Source: an uncultured Collinsella sp.
Lineage (GTDB): Bacteria > Actinomycetota > Coriobacteriia > Coriobacteriales > Coriobacteriaceae
Reading direction: 5' to 3'
Length of the DNA stretch: 7,229 bases
Assembly: GCA_900550965.1 (NCBI GenBank)
Contig: URUC01000095.1
Span: 1 to 7,229 of the forward strand
The translations under genes and the position numbers were made by a program. The stretch's first letter is position 1; each line of letters begins with the position of its first letter. Positions 1-6,251 of this stretch are shown in pieces. The notes under the pieces are model-generated. The model was given only the letters and a program-made list of their open reading frames with translations, did not search any database and had not been told where the DNA came from.

Positions 1-16
1 CTCGGGCAGTCCTGCT

Positions 17-54
17 CGCACGAAGGCCACATTAAGTGGCCTTCGGCTCGTGCG
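17..54. repeat. Strong bulged inverted repeat (hairpin) in a non-coding stretch
   Basis: Bases 17-23 (CGCACGA) pair with 48-54 (TCGTGCG), and 24-30 (AGGCCAC) pair with 36-42 (GTGGCCT). The loop is ATTAA, with a 5-nt bulge (TCGGC) on the 3' arm. An alternative fold gives an uninterrupted 10-bp stem, 21-30 with 36-45. No T-run follows on either strand, so it does not look like a classical rho-independent terminator. It could be a dispersed intergenic repeat or part of a structured RNA that starts outside the window. Its identity is not recognised. Confidence 0.55.
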
Positions 55-178
55 GAACTCGCGATAAACCTTATGCCCCGCCCCTCCGGAGCCACACGGG
101 AGCCAGGTTAACTAATTCGGACCCGGCATTCAGAAAAGTCAGTGCAGCAAAATGGCGATGCGGATGGTGCGAATAAGA
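55..178. other. Intergenic stretch with no supported gene
   Basis: I see no supported CDS, tRNA or recognisable RNA here. Frame 1 on the plus strand is open from the window edge to a TAA at 109-111, but it runs straight through the hairpin at 17-54, matches no known family and has no visible start. A 19-codon plus-strand ORF starting near 152 has no convincing ribosome binding site and runs into the terminator hairpin. Confidence 0.4.
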
Positions 179-207
179 AAGGGACACGTTGCTGAAACGT
201 GCCCCTT
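179..207 (-). terminator. Rho-independent terminator of the YtcJ-type amidohydrolase gene
   Basis: Read on the minus strand, AAGGGGCACGTT (207-196) pairs with AACGTGTCCCTT (190-179) around a 5-nt loop. This gives a 12-bp stem with one G-U wobble. A T-rich stretch (TTTCTTATT) overlaps the end of the stem and follows it. It starts 18 bp past the TAA stop at 225-227, the expected position. On the plus strand the wobble becomes an A-C mismatch and no T-run follows, so it should work mainly for the minus strand. Confidence 0.8.
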
Positions 208-224
208 ATGAGTGGGGTATGAGG

Positions 225-1874
225 TTAGCGCTCGTAGATTAAGTTGCCCGCCAGGTAGGTGGCCTGAACCTTGGTGGCTTGCAGCTCTTGGGGGTCGATG
301 GTGAGTGGGTTTTGGTCCAGGACTACCAGGTCGGCGTATTTGCCGGGTTCCAGGCTGCCGAGGTTTTGCTCGTCGCCTGCCGCGTAGGCGCTGCCCAGGG
401 TGTAGTTGCGCAGGGCCGTTGCCGCATCGATGCGCTCGCTCGGCAGCCAGCCGCCCTCGGGCCAGTGGCTTTTGGGGTCTTGGCGCGTAATAGCCGTGTA
501 GAGCACGTTCATGCTGGTAACGGACGTGATAGGGCTGTCAGTACCGAAGGCTTGGCGGATGCCGCGCTGCTTATAGGTTGCGAACGGCCACATGATTCGG
601 CTTCGCTCCAGGCCAAGGTCGCGCTCTGGGCCACCCGGATCGAGCGTGATGTGGCAGGGCTGGCTCGAGGCGACCACGTTGAGCTTGCGCAGGCGGTCGA
701 TGTCCTCGGGCAGGAGGTTCTCCAGATGCTCGAGTGTGTTATGGCCGTGCTGGGGCAGGCCGTACAGGTCGGCGGCCTCCTCGAAGATATCCAGCGCGGC
801 ATGAATCGCACCGTCGCCGATGACGTGGATACGCACAGTGTGGCCGCGCTCCGCAGCCGCCAGAACCAGCTTACGCATGCGCTCGGCAGGAACCGTCAGG
901 CGACCTTGATCGCCCGGGAAGCGCGGATTGGTATAGGGCTCGGTGAGATATGCCGTGTGCTCGCTCGAGACGCCGTCGAAGAACTGCTTAAAACCAGGCG
1001 CCGAGAGCAGCGCGTTGTTCGCGTAGCGGGTCTGCAGTTCTTCTAAGCGCGATTGGTCATCCAGCAACGTGGGGAACAGATGGGCTCGGATGCCCAGCTT
1101 GCCGGCTGCCTGTAGCTTGCCGTAGACATCGTCGCGGATAAAATCGCAGCCCGGCATGGGCATGAGCGACATATCGCATATCGAGGTGATGCCCTGCTCG
1201 GCCATACGCCTCATTTGATCGGCGTAAGCGCTTGCAATGCGATCCTCCCCCAGCCACTCAAGGCAGCGCGGTAGCAGCTGCATGGCAGCCGCCTCGTGAG
1301 CAATGCCCGTGAGCTCGCCGCTTGCGTCCTTGTCGTAGCCACCGCCCGCTGGCGGCTCGCTGTCGCGCGTGACGCCGAGCGCCTCGAGTGCGCGGCTGTT
1401 GAGCCACAGCGTATGGCCGTCGCCCGAATACATAACGCAGGGGCGATCGGGGAATGCCGCATCGAGCGACGCCTTGGTAGGATGCTCGGGCGGGTCCCAA
1501 CGGTAGTCGCGCCAGCCCTGAGTCACAACCCAAGCGTCGTCGGGCAGGTCCTGGGAAAACTCGAGCGCGTGTTGCACCAGCGCCGCCTCGGACGTGCCCA
1601 TATCCATGAGCATGTACGGCGAGGAGCCGACCGAGGTATGGAAGAAGTGCAGATGAGCGTCATGGAAACCTGGGCAGACAAACTGCTCGCCGTAGTCGAT
1701 AACCGGCGTGGCGGCAGGCGCGGCGGCAATCACGTCATCGGGCGCACCGACTGCGACGATACGGTCGCCTGCGATGGCAATCGCCAGCTCGCGGGCGGTA
1801 TCGATGCCGTCTTGCGCGGTAAAGACGTTCTTGGAGCGGATAATCCGATCGATATGTTGCATGGGCATCCCCAT
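225..1874 (-). CDS. YtcJ-type metal-dependent amidohydrolase (amidohydrolase 3 family)
   Basis: Predicted cytoplasmic metal-dependent hydrolase of the amidohydrolase superfamily, 549 aa, the usual length for YtcJ-like proteins. Visible features are an N-terminal beta-sandwich part (about 1-65), the metal-binding HxH at His74 and His76 in PGFHDAHLH, and Lys296 in GFKQFFDG, followed by TAYLTEPY. Further on are His350 in RIHVIGDGA, His383 in TLEHLE and Asp446 in GTDSP. The C-terminal GSLEPGKYADLVVLD signature closes the barrel and sandwich. All expected metal and catalytic positions are present, so it should be active. The family acts on amides, formamides or cyclic ureas; the substrate here is unknown. 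The open frame extends upstream to 2015, but that extension crosses the opposite gene's promoter and lacks homology. The ATG at 1874 was chosen because the family homology begins just after it (HIDRIIRSKNVFTAQD). ATGs at 1868 and 1862 and a GTG at 1895 are alternatives, and none has a strong ribosome binding site. It is divergent from the M20D gene. Confidence 0.9.
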   Translation of the reverse strand: MGMPMQHIDRIIRSKNVFTAQDGIDTARELAIAIAGDRIVAVGAPDDVIAAAPAATPVIDYGEQFVCPGFHDAHLHFFHTSVGSSPYMLMDMGTSEAALVQHALEFSQDLPDDAWVVTQGWRDYRWDPPEHPTKASLDAAFPDRPCVMYSGDGHTLWLNSRALEALGVTRDSEPPAGGGYDKDASGELTGIAHEAAAMQLLPRCLEWLGEDRIASAYADQMRRMAEQGITSICDMSLMPMPGCDFIRDDVYGKLQAAGKLGIRAHLFPTLLDDQSRLEELQTRYANNALLSAPGFKQFFDGVSSEHTAYLTEPYTNPRFPGDQGRLTVPAERMRKLVLAAAERGHTVRIHVIGDGAIHAALDIFEEAADLYGLPQHGHNTLEHLENLLPEDIDRLRKLNVVASSQPCHITLDPGGPERDLGLERSRIMWPFATYKQRGIRQAFGTDSPITSVTSMNVLYTAITRQDPKSHWPEGGWLPSERIDAATALRNYTLGSAYAAGDEQNLGSLEPGKYADLVVLDQNPLTIDPQELQATKVQATYLAGNLIYER

Positions 1875-1899
1875 CTCTGGCAGGAAATTCAACACCCCC

Positions 1900-1909
1900 G
1901 AGTGTACTC
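1900..1909. promoter_or_regulatory. Short inverted repeat GAGT-GT-ACTC, possible operator
   Basis: The sequence GAGTGTACTC is an inverted repeat with 4-bp arms and is flanked by C-runs on both sides (1895-1899 and 1910-1913). It lies just upstream of the amidohydrolase start, in the region between the two divergent hydrolase genes, where a regulator controlling one or both could bind. The repeat is short and could occur by chance. Confidence 0.25.
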
Positions 1910-1950
1910 CCCCGCCCTTGTAACAAAACCCCAAGCGGCAAACGGCAACT

Positions 1951-1979
1951 TTACCAGCCCTAGCGGCAGGTGGCATACT
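1951..1979 (+). promoter_or_regulatory. Probable sigma-70-type promoter of the M20D gene
   Basis: A -35-like TTACCA at 1951-1956 (4 of 6 consensus) and a -10-like CATACT at 1974-1979 (4 of 6) are separated by 17 bp. Transcription would begin near 1986, giving a leader of about 45 nt before the ATG at 2030. No comparably good promoter was found on the minus strand for the amidohydrolase; the best is TTGCCG followed 17 bp later by the weak TGTTAC. Confidence 0.45.
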
Positions 1980-2013
1980 GGAATGAGCTTGTACGATTTT
2001 GCGATAAACCAGC

Positions 2014-2019
2014 AAGGAG
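2014..2019 (+). promoter_or_regulatory. Ribosome binding site AAGGAG deciding the M20D start
   Basis: AAGGAG lies 10 nt before the ATG at 2030. It favours this codon over the in-frame ATG at 1970, which overlaps the predicted -10 box and adds 20 residues without family resemblance. Confidence 0.8.
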
Positions 2020-2029
2020 CAAATCGACT

Positions 2030-3493
2030 ATGACGAAGACCAAGGCACAGCAGATTATGGCGGCAACCGAGGTTCGCGCGGCAGACGACGTCACCGCAGC
2101 CATCCAAGATATCGCTGCCGAGTTTGAACCCTACATCATTAAGCAGCGCCGCCACTTCCATAAGCACCCGGAGCTGAGCCTCGCCGAGGAACGCACGACA
2201 TCTGACATCGCCAACCAGCTGGACGCCATGAATATCCCCTACGAGCGTCCCCTTAAGACGGGCCTTGTGGCGACCCTTCGCGGCACCGCGCCCGACGCCT
2301 ATCGCGAGGACGGCACACCACGCCGCCGCATCCTGCTGCGCGCCGACATCGACGCCCTGCCCGTCACCGAGCAGACCGGCGAAGAGTTCGCCAGCGTCAA
2401 CGAGGGCTGCATGCACGCCTGCGGCCACGACTGCCATATCGCCATGATGCTCGGCACGCTGCAAATCCTGCGCCATATGACCGACGACATCCACGGCGAA
2501 GTCCGCATCGTCTTCCAGCCCAGCGAGGAAAACGGCCAGGGCGCCAAGCTCATGATCGGCACGGGCGTGCTCGACGGCGTCGATGGTGCCTACGCCGCGC
2601 ATATCTGGAGCGAGGTTGACGCCGGCACCGTAAGCTGCGAGCCCGGTCCGCGCATGGCCAATACCGACTGGTTCCGCATCGACGTCCGCGGCACCTCGTG
2701 CCACGGCGCTATGCCCCAGCGCGGCCACGACGCCGTTATGGTTGCCGCTGAGATCGTCAACGCACTGCAGACTATCGTCTCGCGCGAGATTAGCCCCTAC
2801 GAGCCGGCCGTTATCACCGTCGGTGAGCTGCATGGCGGCACCGCGCGCAATGTTATCGCCGGCACGGCTTACCTCGCCGGCACGGTGCGCACCTACGGCG
2901 ACTCGACCCACGAGGAAATGCCGGAGCTCATGCGCCGCATCGTGGAGCATACCGCGGCAGCCCTGGGCGCCGAAGCCAAGCTCACCGACTACACCATCGC
3001 CAACTACAAAGTCGAAAACGAAGCCGCATCGAGCGAGCGCTGCCGCTAGGCCGTACTCAAATGCCTGGGCCCCGCCGGCGAGGGACATTACCGCGGCACG
3101 CTTTCGGGCGAGGACTTTTCGGAGTACCTGCGCCGCGTGCCGGGCGTGCTCGCCTTTGTAGGTGCGCGCAACCCCAAGATTGGCGCCACGTACGCTCAGC
3201 ATTCCTGCTTTTACAAGATCGACGAGACTGTGCTGGCAAAAGGCTCCATGGTGGCCGCCCAGTATGCCATCGACTTTTTGGCCGAGCCCACGCAAGAGGA
3301 GATCGACGGCCCCGCAATTACCGCGGTCGCCGAAACCAACCCCGATCTAGCCGCCAAGTTGCGCTCTGCCAAGGCGACGACCGCCGAGGCTCGTGACGCC
3401 ATCCATGATGCCCGCACGGCTCGCCATGCCGCAATCAAGGGCATCCACGAAGCCCGCGCCGCCGCTCGCCGCGAGGAGAAACACGACGAGTAG
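2030..3493 (+). pseudogene. M20D family metallopeptidase/amidohydrolase interrupted by an in-frame TAG
   Basis: The family covers N-acyl-amino acid amidohydrolases, hippurate hydrolases and IAA-amino acid hydrolases, which use two metal ions in the cytoplasm. Codons 1-339 carry RHFHKHPELS (about 41-50), LRADIDALPV (103-112), MHACGHD with ligands Cys131 and His133, QPSEE with base Glu166 and ligand Glu167, and His191 in AAHIW. The lid/dimerisation domain holds GTSCHGAMPQRGHD (221-234). A TAG at 3047-3049 (codon 340) then stops the frame. The same frame continues open for 147 codons to TAG 3491-3493, encoding GTLSGEDFSEYL, VPGVLAFVGARNP and the last metal ligand His391 in YAQHSCF. One C-to-T change of CAG (Gln) would explain the stop. 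The truncated 339-aa product lacks a metal ligand and should be inactive. A recent nonsense mutation, sequencing error or amber readthrough are all possible. Restored, the protein is 487 aa, longer than the usual roughly 390-400 because of an Ala/Arg/Glu-rich helical tail. Confidence 0.85.
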
Positions 3494-3529
3494 TCGTCAC
3501 ACCCATCCATAACAGCCCGGCTAAAGCAA

Positions 3530-3565
3530 AGCGGGGGCGGACGTGTCGAAACGTCCGCCCCCGCT
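3530..3565. terminator. Bidirectional hairpin terminator between convergent genes
   Basis: A perfect 15-bp stem (3530-3544 with 3551-3565) encloses a 6-nt loop (GTCGAA) and has a very GC-rich core. It lies 36 bp past the M20D frame's final stop and 49 bp past the stop of the convergent zinc-ribbon gene. The plus side is followed by CATTTGTC and the minus side by TTGCTTTAG. The T-runs are modest, but the stem is strong enough to terminate or insulate in both directions. Confidence 0.8.
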
Positions 3566-3614
3566 CATTTGTCAAGCGCTATTTCTACCCCGTCCCCAAA
3601 TGGCAGGCGGCATG

Positions 3615-4874
3615 CTAATCGTCCTGAGGGTCCTCGTCGGAACTTGACTCGGGCGCCGGCTCAGGCGCAGGTGCTGGCTCGGGCGCAGGCGCCGGCTCGG
3701 GCGCAGGCGCAGGGTCAGGGTCAGGCTCAGGCGCGGGCGCGGGCGCGGGCGCGACATCCGGAGCACTGTAACCCGAGGGAGCGGACTTCTTCTCGAAGGG
3801 CAATACAAAAGTCAGGACGTCGTCCTTGTCCTCGTCGGCCCACTCGCTTGCATAACGTGCAACCCAATAGCCAACGGCACGGTGCTTGAGCATCTTGCCA
3901 AAGACCGTAAGAAATACGGTGACAAAAGCGACCAGCACCAGGAACAGCACGAGTGTGATGCCACCGCCGGTAACAAGCGCCTCAATAACCGTAGGACGAT
4001 AGTAGTAGCTATACATACCGACAGAGGCAATGGCGCCAAAGACAACCGTCAAGATCCATGTGACAACGTTGGCGACCAGGCCCGTCAAAAACTCGGGAAG
4101 GAACGAAGCACAGAACAGCTTGGTCTTGTTGTGCTTAAAGGCGGCCCAGACCTTATCGAGCGAAAACGCGCTCTCGACGCGACCGGTCACCGCAAAGTGC
4201 ATCACGGCAATGTCGGCGAACATCTTAAAGAAGACACCCAGAATCGCCGAGGCAATTAGCGCCAGGACAAGCAGGCCGAGCGAACCGAACAGCGCAGCCT
4301 CGAGCGCATAAGAGCCGTAATAAGAATACGAGCCCGCGGCGCCAATTACCACGCCCTCCACCAGCGAAAGCACTACACCGATAACGGGAATGGCAGCGAT
4401 AACCTCGAGCACGACCGAAATAACGCTCGAAAAGACTCCGAGGCCAAACGACGTGGAGCGCATCAACGGACGCTCCATGCCGTCATCGATCTTAAGCGAC
4501 AGATCGCGACCCCACTCGATGCCAAAGCCCGAACCGCACACGCTCGCAATGCAAGCTGCCAAAAAGCCGATGGCAGCCGCAATGCCGCCAATAACGGGAA
4601 TAAACAACACGAGCACCGACACAACGCAAATCAGCGCCGGCAAAAACGCGATTTGGCATACACGCTGAAGCACGCCCGGAGTCTTGGTCATATCTTGGAA
4701 CGCCTGAACCACACAGCCCTTTGGCGCATTCGCCACGGTCGGTTGCGGAACAAACTGCTGGGGCTGAGGCTGTCCCTGGGGAGCGGGGCCAGCGGCACCG
4801 GCATTAGGAGCACCACACACGCCGCAGAACTTGTCGTTATCGCCCATGGGGGCGCCACACTGCGAGCAGAACAT
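3615..4874 (-). CDS. Zinc-ribbon multi-pass membrane protein with Pro/Ala/acidic tail (DUF4013-like)
   Basis: Predicted 419-aa membrane protein of unknown function. An N-terminal zinc ribbon is formed by Cys3-x2-Cys6 and Cys17-x2-Cys20. A Pro/Gln/Ala-rich linker (about 23-50) follows. The membrane domain (about 75-330) has hydrophobic segments near 76-93, 96-114, 143-172, 195-216, 262-285 and 300-325. Its pattern, including ESAFSLDKVWAAFKHNK at 234-250, resembles the DUF4013 family by eye. The last 50 residues, from about 374, are AP/EP/DP dipeptide repeats ending in an acidic SSSDEDPQDD. The start at 4874 is preferred because AAGGG lies 9 nt upstream of it; the ATG at 4883 would have no spacing, and the open frame to 4958 overlaps the likely promoter. 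Zinc-ribbon plus polytopic domains are common in Gram-positives and are thought to have regulatory or assembly roles, but no substrate can be assigned. It lies 150 bp downstream of the YitT gene on the same strand. Confidence 0.85.
   Translation of the reverse strand: MFCSQCGAPMGDNDKFCGVCGAPNAGAAGPAPQGQPQPQQFVPQPTVANAPKGCVVQAFQDMTKTPGVLQRVCQIAFLPALICVVSVLVLFIPVIGGIAAAIGFLAACIASVCGSGFGIEWGRDLSLKIDDGMERPLMRSTSFGLGVFSSVISVVLEVIAAIPVIGVVLSLVEGVVIGAAGSYSYYGSYALEAALFGSLGLLVLALIASAILGVFFKMFADIAVMHFAVTGRVESAFSLDKVWAAFKHNKTKLFCASFLPEFLTGLVANVVTWILTVVFGAIASVGMYSYYYRPTVIEALVTGGGITLVLFLVLVAFVTVFLTVFGKMLKHRAVGYWVARYASEWADEDKDDVLTFVLPFEKKSAPSGYSAPDVAPAPAPAPEPDPDPAPAPEPAPAPEPAPAPEPAPESSSDEDPQDD
3648..3753. 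repeat. In-frame tandem repeats encoding the AP/EP/DP tail
   Basis: About three and a half copies of an 18-bp unit (GGCTCGGGCGCAGGCGCC and variants) occupy 3648-3711, with full units at 3658-3675, 3676-3693 and 3694-3711. Shorter 6-bp units (GGGTCA, then GGGCGC/GGCGCG) run on to about 3753. Each 18-bp unit encodes six residues (APAPEP, read on the minus strand). All units are multiples of 3, so copy-number changes would keep the frame while changing tail length. Confidence 0.85.
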
Positions 4875-4883
4875 CGAAATCAT

Positions 4884-4888
4884 CCCTT
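4884..4888 (-). promoter_or_regulatory. Ribosome binding site AAGGG for the zinc-ribbon protein
   Basis: On the minus strand AAGGG is followed by 9 nt and then the ATG at 4874-4872. It directly abuts the upstream ATG at 4883, so it supports the downstream start, whose product begins MFCSQCG. Confidence 0.65.
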
Positions 4889-4920
4889 CGTATCTTGAGC
4901 GAATCACCTGGATCGCAAAC

Positions 4921-4941
4921 GATGTCTTTGACATCATTATC
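4921..4941 (-). promoter_or_regulatory. -10-like box with abutting inverted repeat upstream of the zinc-ribbon gene
   Basis: On the minus strand GATAAT (4941-4936), a 5 of 6 match to the -10 consensus, is followed immediately by GATGTC-AAA-GACATC (4935-4921). The latter is a perfect inverted repeat with 6-bp arms; one mismatch further out, two more base pairs match (AA/TT). It would sit over the transcription start, a typical repressor position. The -35 region 17 bp upstream does not match the consensus, so either the promoter is weak or activated, or the box is fortuitous. Confidence 0.4.
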
Positions 4942-5024
4942 GCCCAATGTGAGGACAAATACTCTTAGATGACGTATTTGCAACGCGCGAGGCGCTTTTC
5001 GATTGTTTGATGAGTGCGTTCGCG

Positions 5025-6047
5025 TTAGTTTGTTCCGCGGAAGCCCTTACCGACGATCTCGGAGCTGTCGACGATCGTGATAAAGGCACCCGGATCGACT
5101 TCGCGCGTATAGCGGCGCAGTTGCACGGCCTCGCGACGGCTCAGCACGCTCATGATCACCGTCACGCACTTGCCCGAGAAGGCACCATAGCCGCGGCTGA
5201 TGGTCGCCGTGCGGTTGAGATGCTTGACGATAAACTCCTCGACCTTAAGGGGCTCGGAACAAATGACGGTGCAGACTTTGCGCAGGTGAATGCTCTCAAT
5301 GGCTTTGTCGACCACAAGCGTCTTGGCAAACAGGCCGAGCACGCAGTACAGACCGACACGCGGGCCATACAAAAAGGCCGCGATGGTCACGATGCCGATA
5401 TCGACCAGCAGCAGGGCGCGGCCAATCTCGAGCGTCGTGCGGCGCTTGAGGATCATGGCAAGAATGTCCGTGCCACCCGTCGAGGCGCCAATATCGAAGA
5501 CGATGGCACTGCCGAGCGCCGGCAAGATGACGGCAAAGCACAGGTCGAGCCACATATCACCCGTCAGAGAGACATCGGTCGGAATAAAGAGCTCAAACAG
5601 CGAGACGTAGGCCGAAAGCGCAAACGAAGCGAAGACGCTCCAAAGAATCGCCTTGCGCTCCAAAAAGATAAAGCCCAAAACGACGAGAACCGCGTTGATA
5701 ATCCACATAAAGACACCGACGGGCAGGGTCGGGAACAGCGTGGACAGAATGACCGACACGCCCGAGGTGCCGCCAAAAGCAAAGTGATTAGGGGTTTTAA
5801 ACGCAACGATGGCGAAGGCCGTAAGAATCAGGCCCAGATTGAGCTCGGCAAAAAAGCGCGGGAAGCCCGGCTCCTGGCTGCGCTTTTGGCCGGCACGCTC
5901 GCCGCGCTCGATATCGGTGCGATCGACCACGCGCTCCATCGGCACTACGGGAGGACGATGCACCTCCTCGGCAGCACGCGACGCTGCCTCTGCCGCAGCG
6001 GCCTCAATTGCCCATGCCTTGCTTTCTGTCTCGTGCTCGTCGGCCAT
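5025..6047 (-). CDS. YitT family membrane protein with C-terminal DUF2179 domain
   Basis: 340-aa polytopic membrane protein. Residues 66-245 form the YitT membrane domain, with hydrophobic segments near 70-84, 92-105, 109-129, 133-153, 168-188, 209-226 and 230-246. Two glycine motifs typical of the family are visible: GGTSGVSVI (92-100) and GASTGGTDILAMIL (187-200). The C-terminal cytoplasmic domain (about 255-335) matches the DUF2179 pattern, with KVCTVICSEP, a TISRGYGAFSGK turn and DPGAFITIVDSSEIVGKGF. The family's transported substrate is unknown. The start at 6047 has GAGGAG 8 nt upstream. Unusually, about 60 residues of Ala/Glu-rich charged sequence precede the membrane domain. The gene stands alone after the Asp23 terminator, with a weak promoter-like TTGCAA-16-TACGCT upstream. 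No strong terminator separates it from the zinc-ribbon gene, so readthrough into that gene is possible. Confidence 0.92.
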   Translation of the reverse strand: MADEHETESKAWAIEAAAAEAASRAAEEVHRPPVVPMERVVDRTDIERGERAGQKRSQEPGFPRFFAELNLGLILTAFAIVAFKTPNHFAFGGTSGVSVILSTLFPTLPVGVFMWIINAVLVVLGFIFLERKAILWSVFASFALSAYVSLFELFIPTDVSLTGDMWLDLCFAVILPALGSAIVFDIGASTGGTDILAMILKRRTTLEIGRALLLVDIGIVTIAAFLYGPRVGLYCVLGLFAKTLVVDKAIESIHLRKVCTVICSEPLKVEEFIVKHLNRTATISRGYGAFSGKCVTVIMSVLSRREAVQLRRYTREVDPGAFITIVDSSEIVGKGFRGTN

Positions 6048-6159
6048 TACGGCAACTCCTCGTTAACAATTTGGAAACAATGCGCTCATTAGCGTAACGC
6101 GGAACGTGGGGATTGCAACCCCTAGTTAGACGAGCGGTATGACTATATCGGGAGCGTAC

Positions 6160-6201
6160 AAAAACGGCCGGCCACGCTTTTGCTTGCGCGGTCGGCCGTT
6201 T
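6160..6201 (-). terminator. Rho-independent terminator of the Asp23/DUF2273 operon
   Basis: On the minus strand a 16-bp stem (6201-6186 with 6177-6162) has one mismatch and one wobble. It has an 8-nt loop and ends in TTTTT (6164-6160). It lies 50 bp past the stop of the Asp23 gene. The plus strand can form the same hairpin, but is followed only by AACG. Confidence 0.85.
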
Positions 6202-6251
6202 AACGTTTTCGCAGATAAAACCTGCCAAAACAAACCTGTCTTTTTGGAAGG

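Noticed and set aside
61..70. GCGATAAACC occurs at 61-70 and again at 2001-2010
   Set aside because: A 10-bp match within 7 kb is expected by chance, and the flanking bases do not extend it.
1..111. Plus-strand frame 1 open from the window edge to TAA 109-111, considered as a gene fragment
   Set aside because: It runs through a strong hairpin and has no recognisable domain; a chance open frame in GC-rich DNA is more likely.
279..1046. A 255-codon plus-strand open frame opposite the amidohydrolase
   Set aside because: It shows no family motif, while the minus strand carries every amidohydrolase signature over the same bases.
1875..2015. 47-residue N-terminal extension of the amidohydrolase frame
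   Set aside because: It overlaps the divergent promoter, lacks similarity to the family N-terminus and has no ribosome binding site at 2015.
1889..3295. A 468-codon minus-strand open frame opposite the M20D gene
   Set aside because: It is antisense to a gene with clear catalytic motifs, shows no recognisable domain, and arises from the GC-rich third positions of the real frame. It also covers the M20D promoter and part of the amidohydrolase upstream region.
3061..3396. Plus-strand frame after the M20D stop, suggesting a frameshift rather than a nonsense mutation
   Set aside because: The family motifs after the stop (SGEDF, YAQHSCF) lie in the original M20D frame, not this one, so no frameshift is needed.
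5007..6092. A 361-codon plus-strand open frame opposite the YitT gene
   Set aside because: Its charged, low-complexity translation is the mirror of membrane-helix codons. YitT motifs and a strong ribosome binding site support the minus strand instead.
6162..6201. Hairpin with GGCCGGCC considered as a mobile-element end or attachment site
   Set aside because: Its place just after the Asp23 stop and the TTTTT on the minus strand make it a normal terminator.
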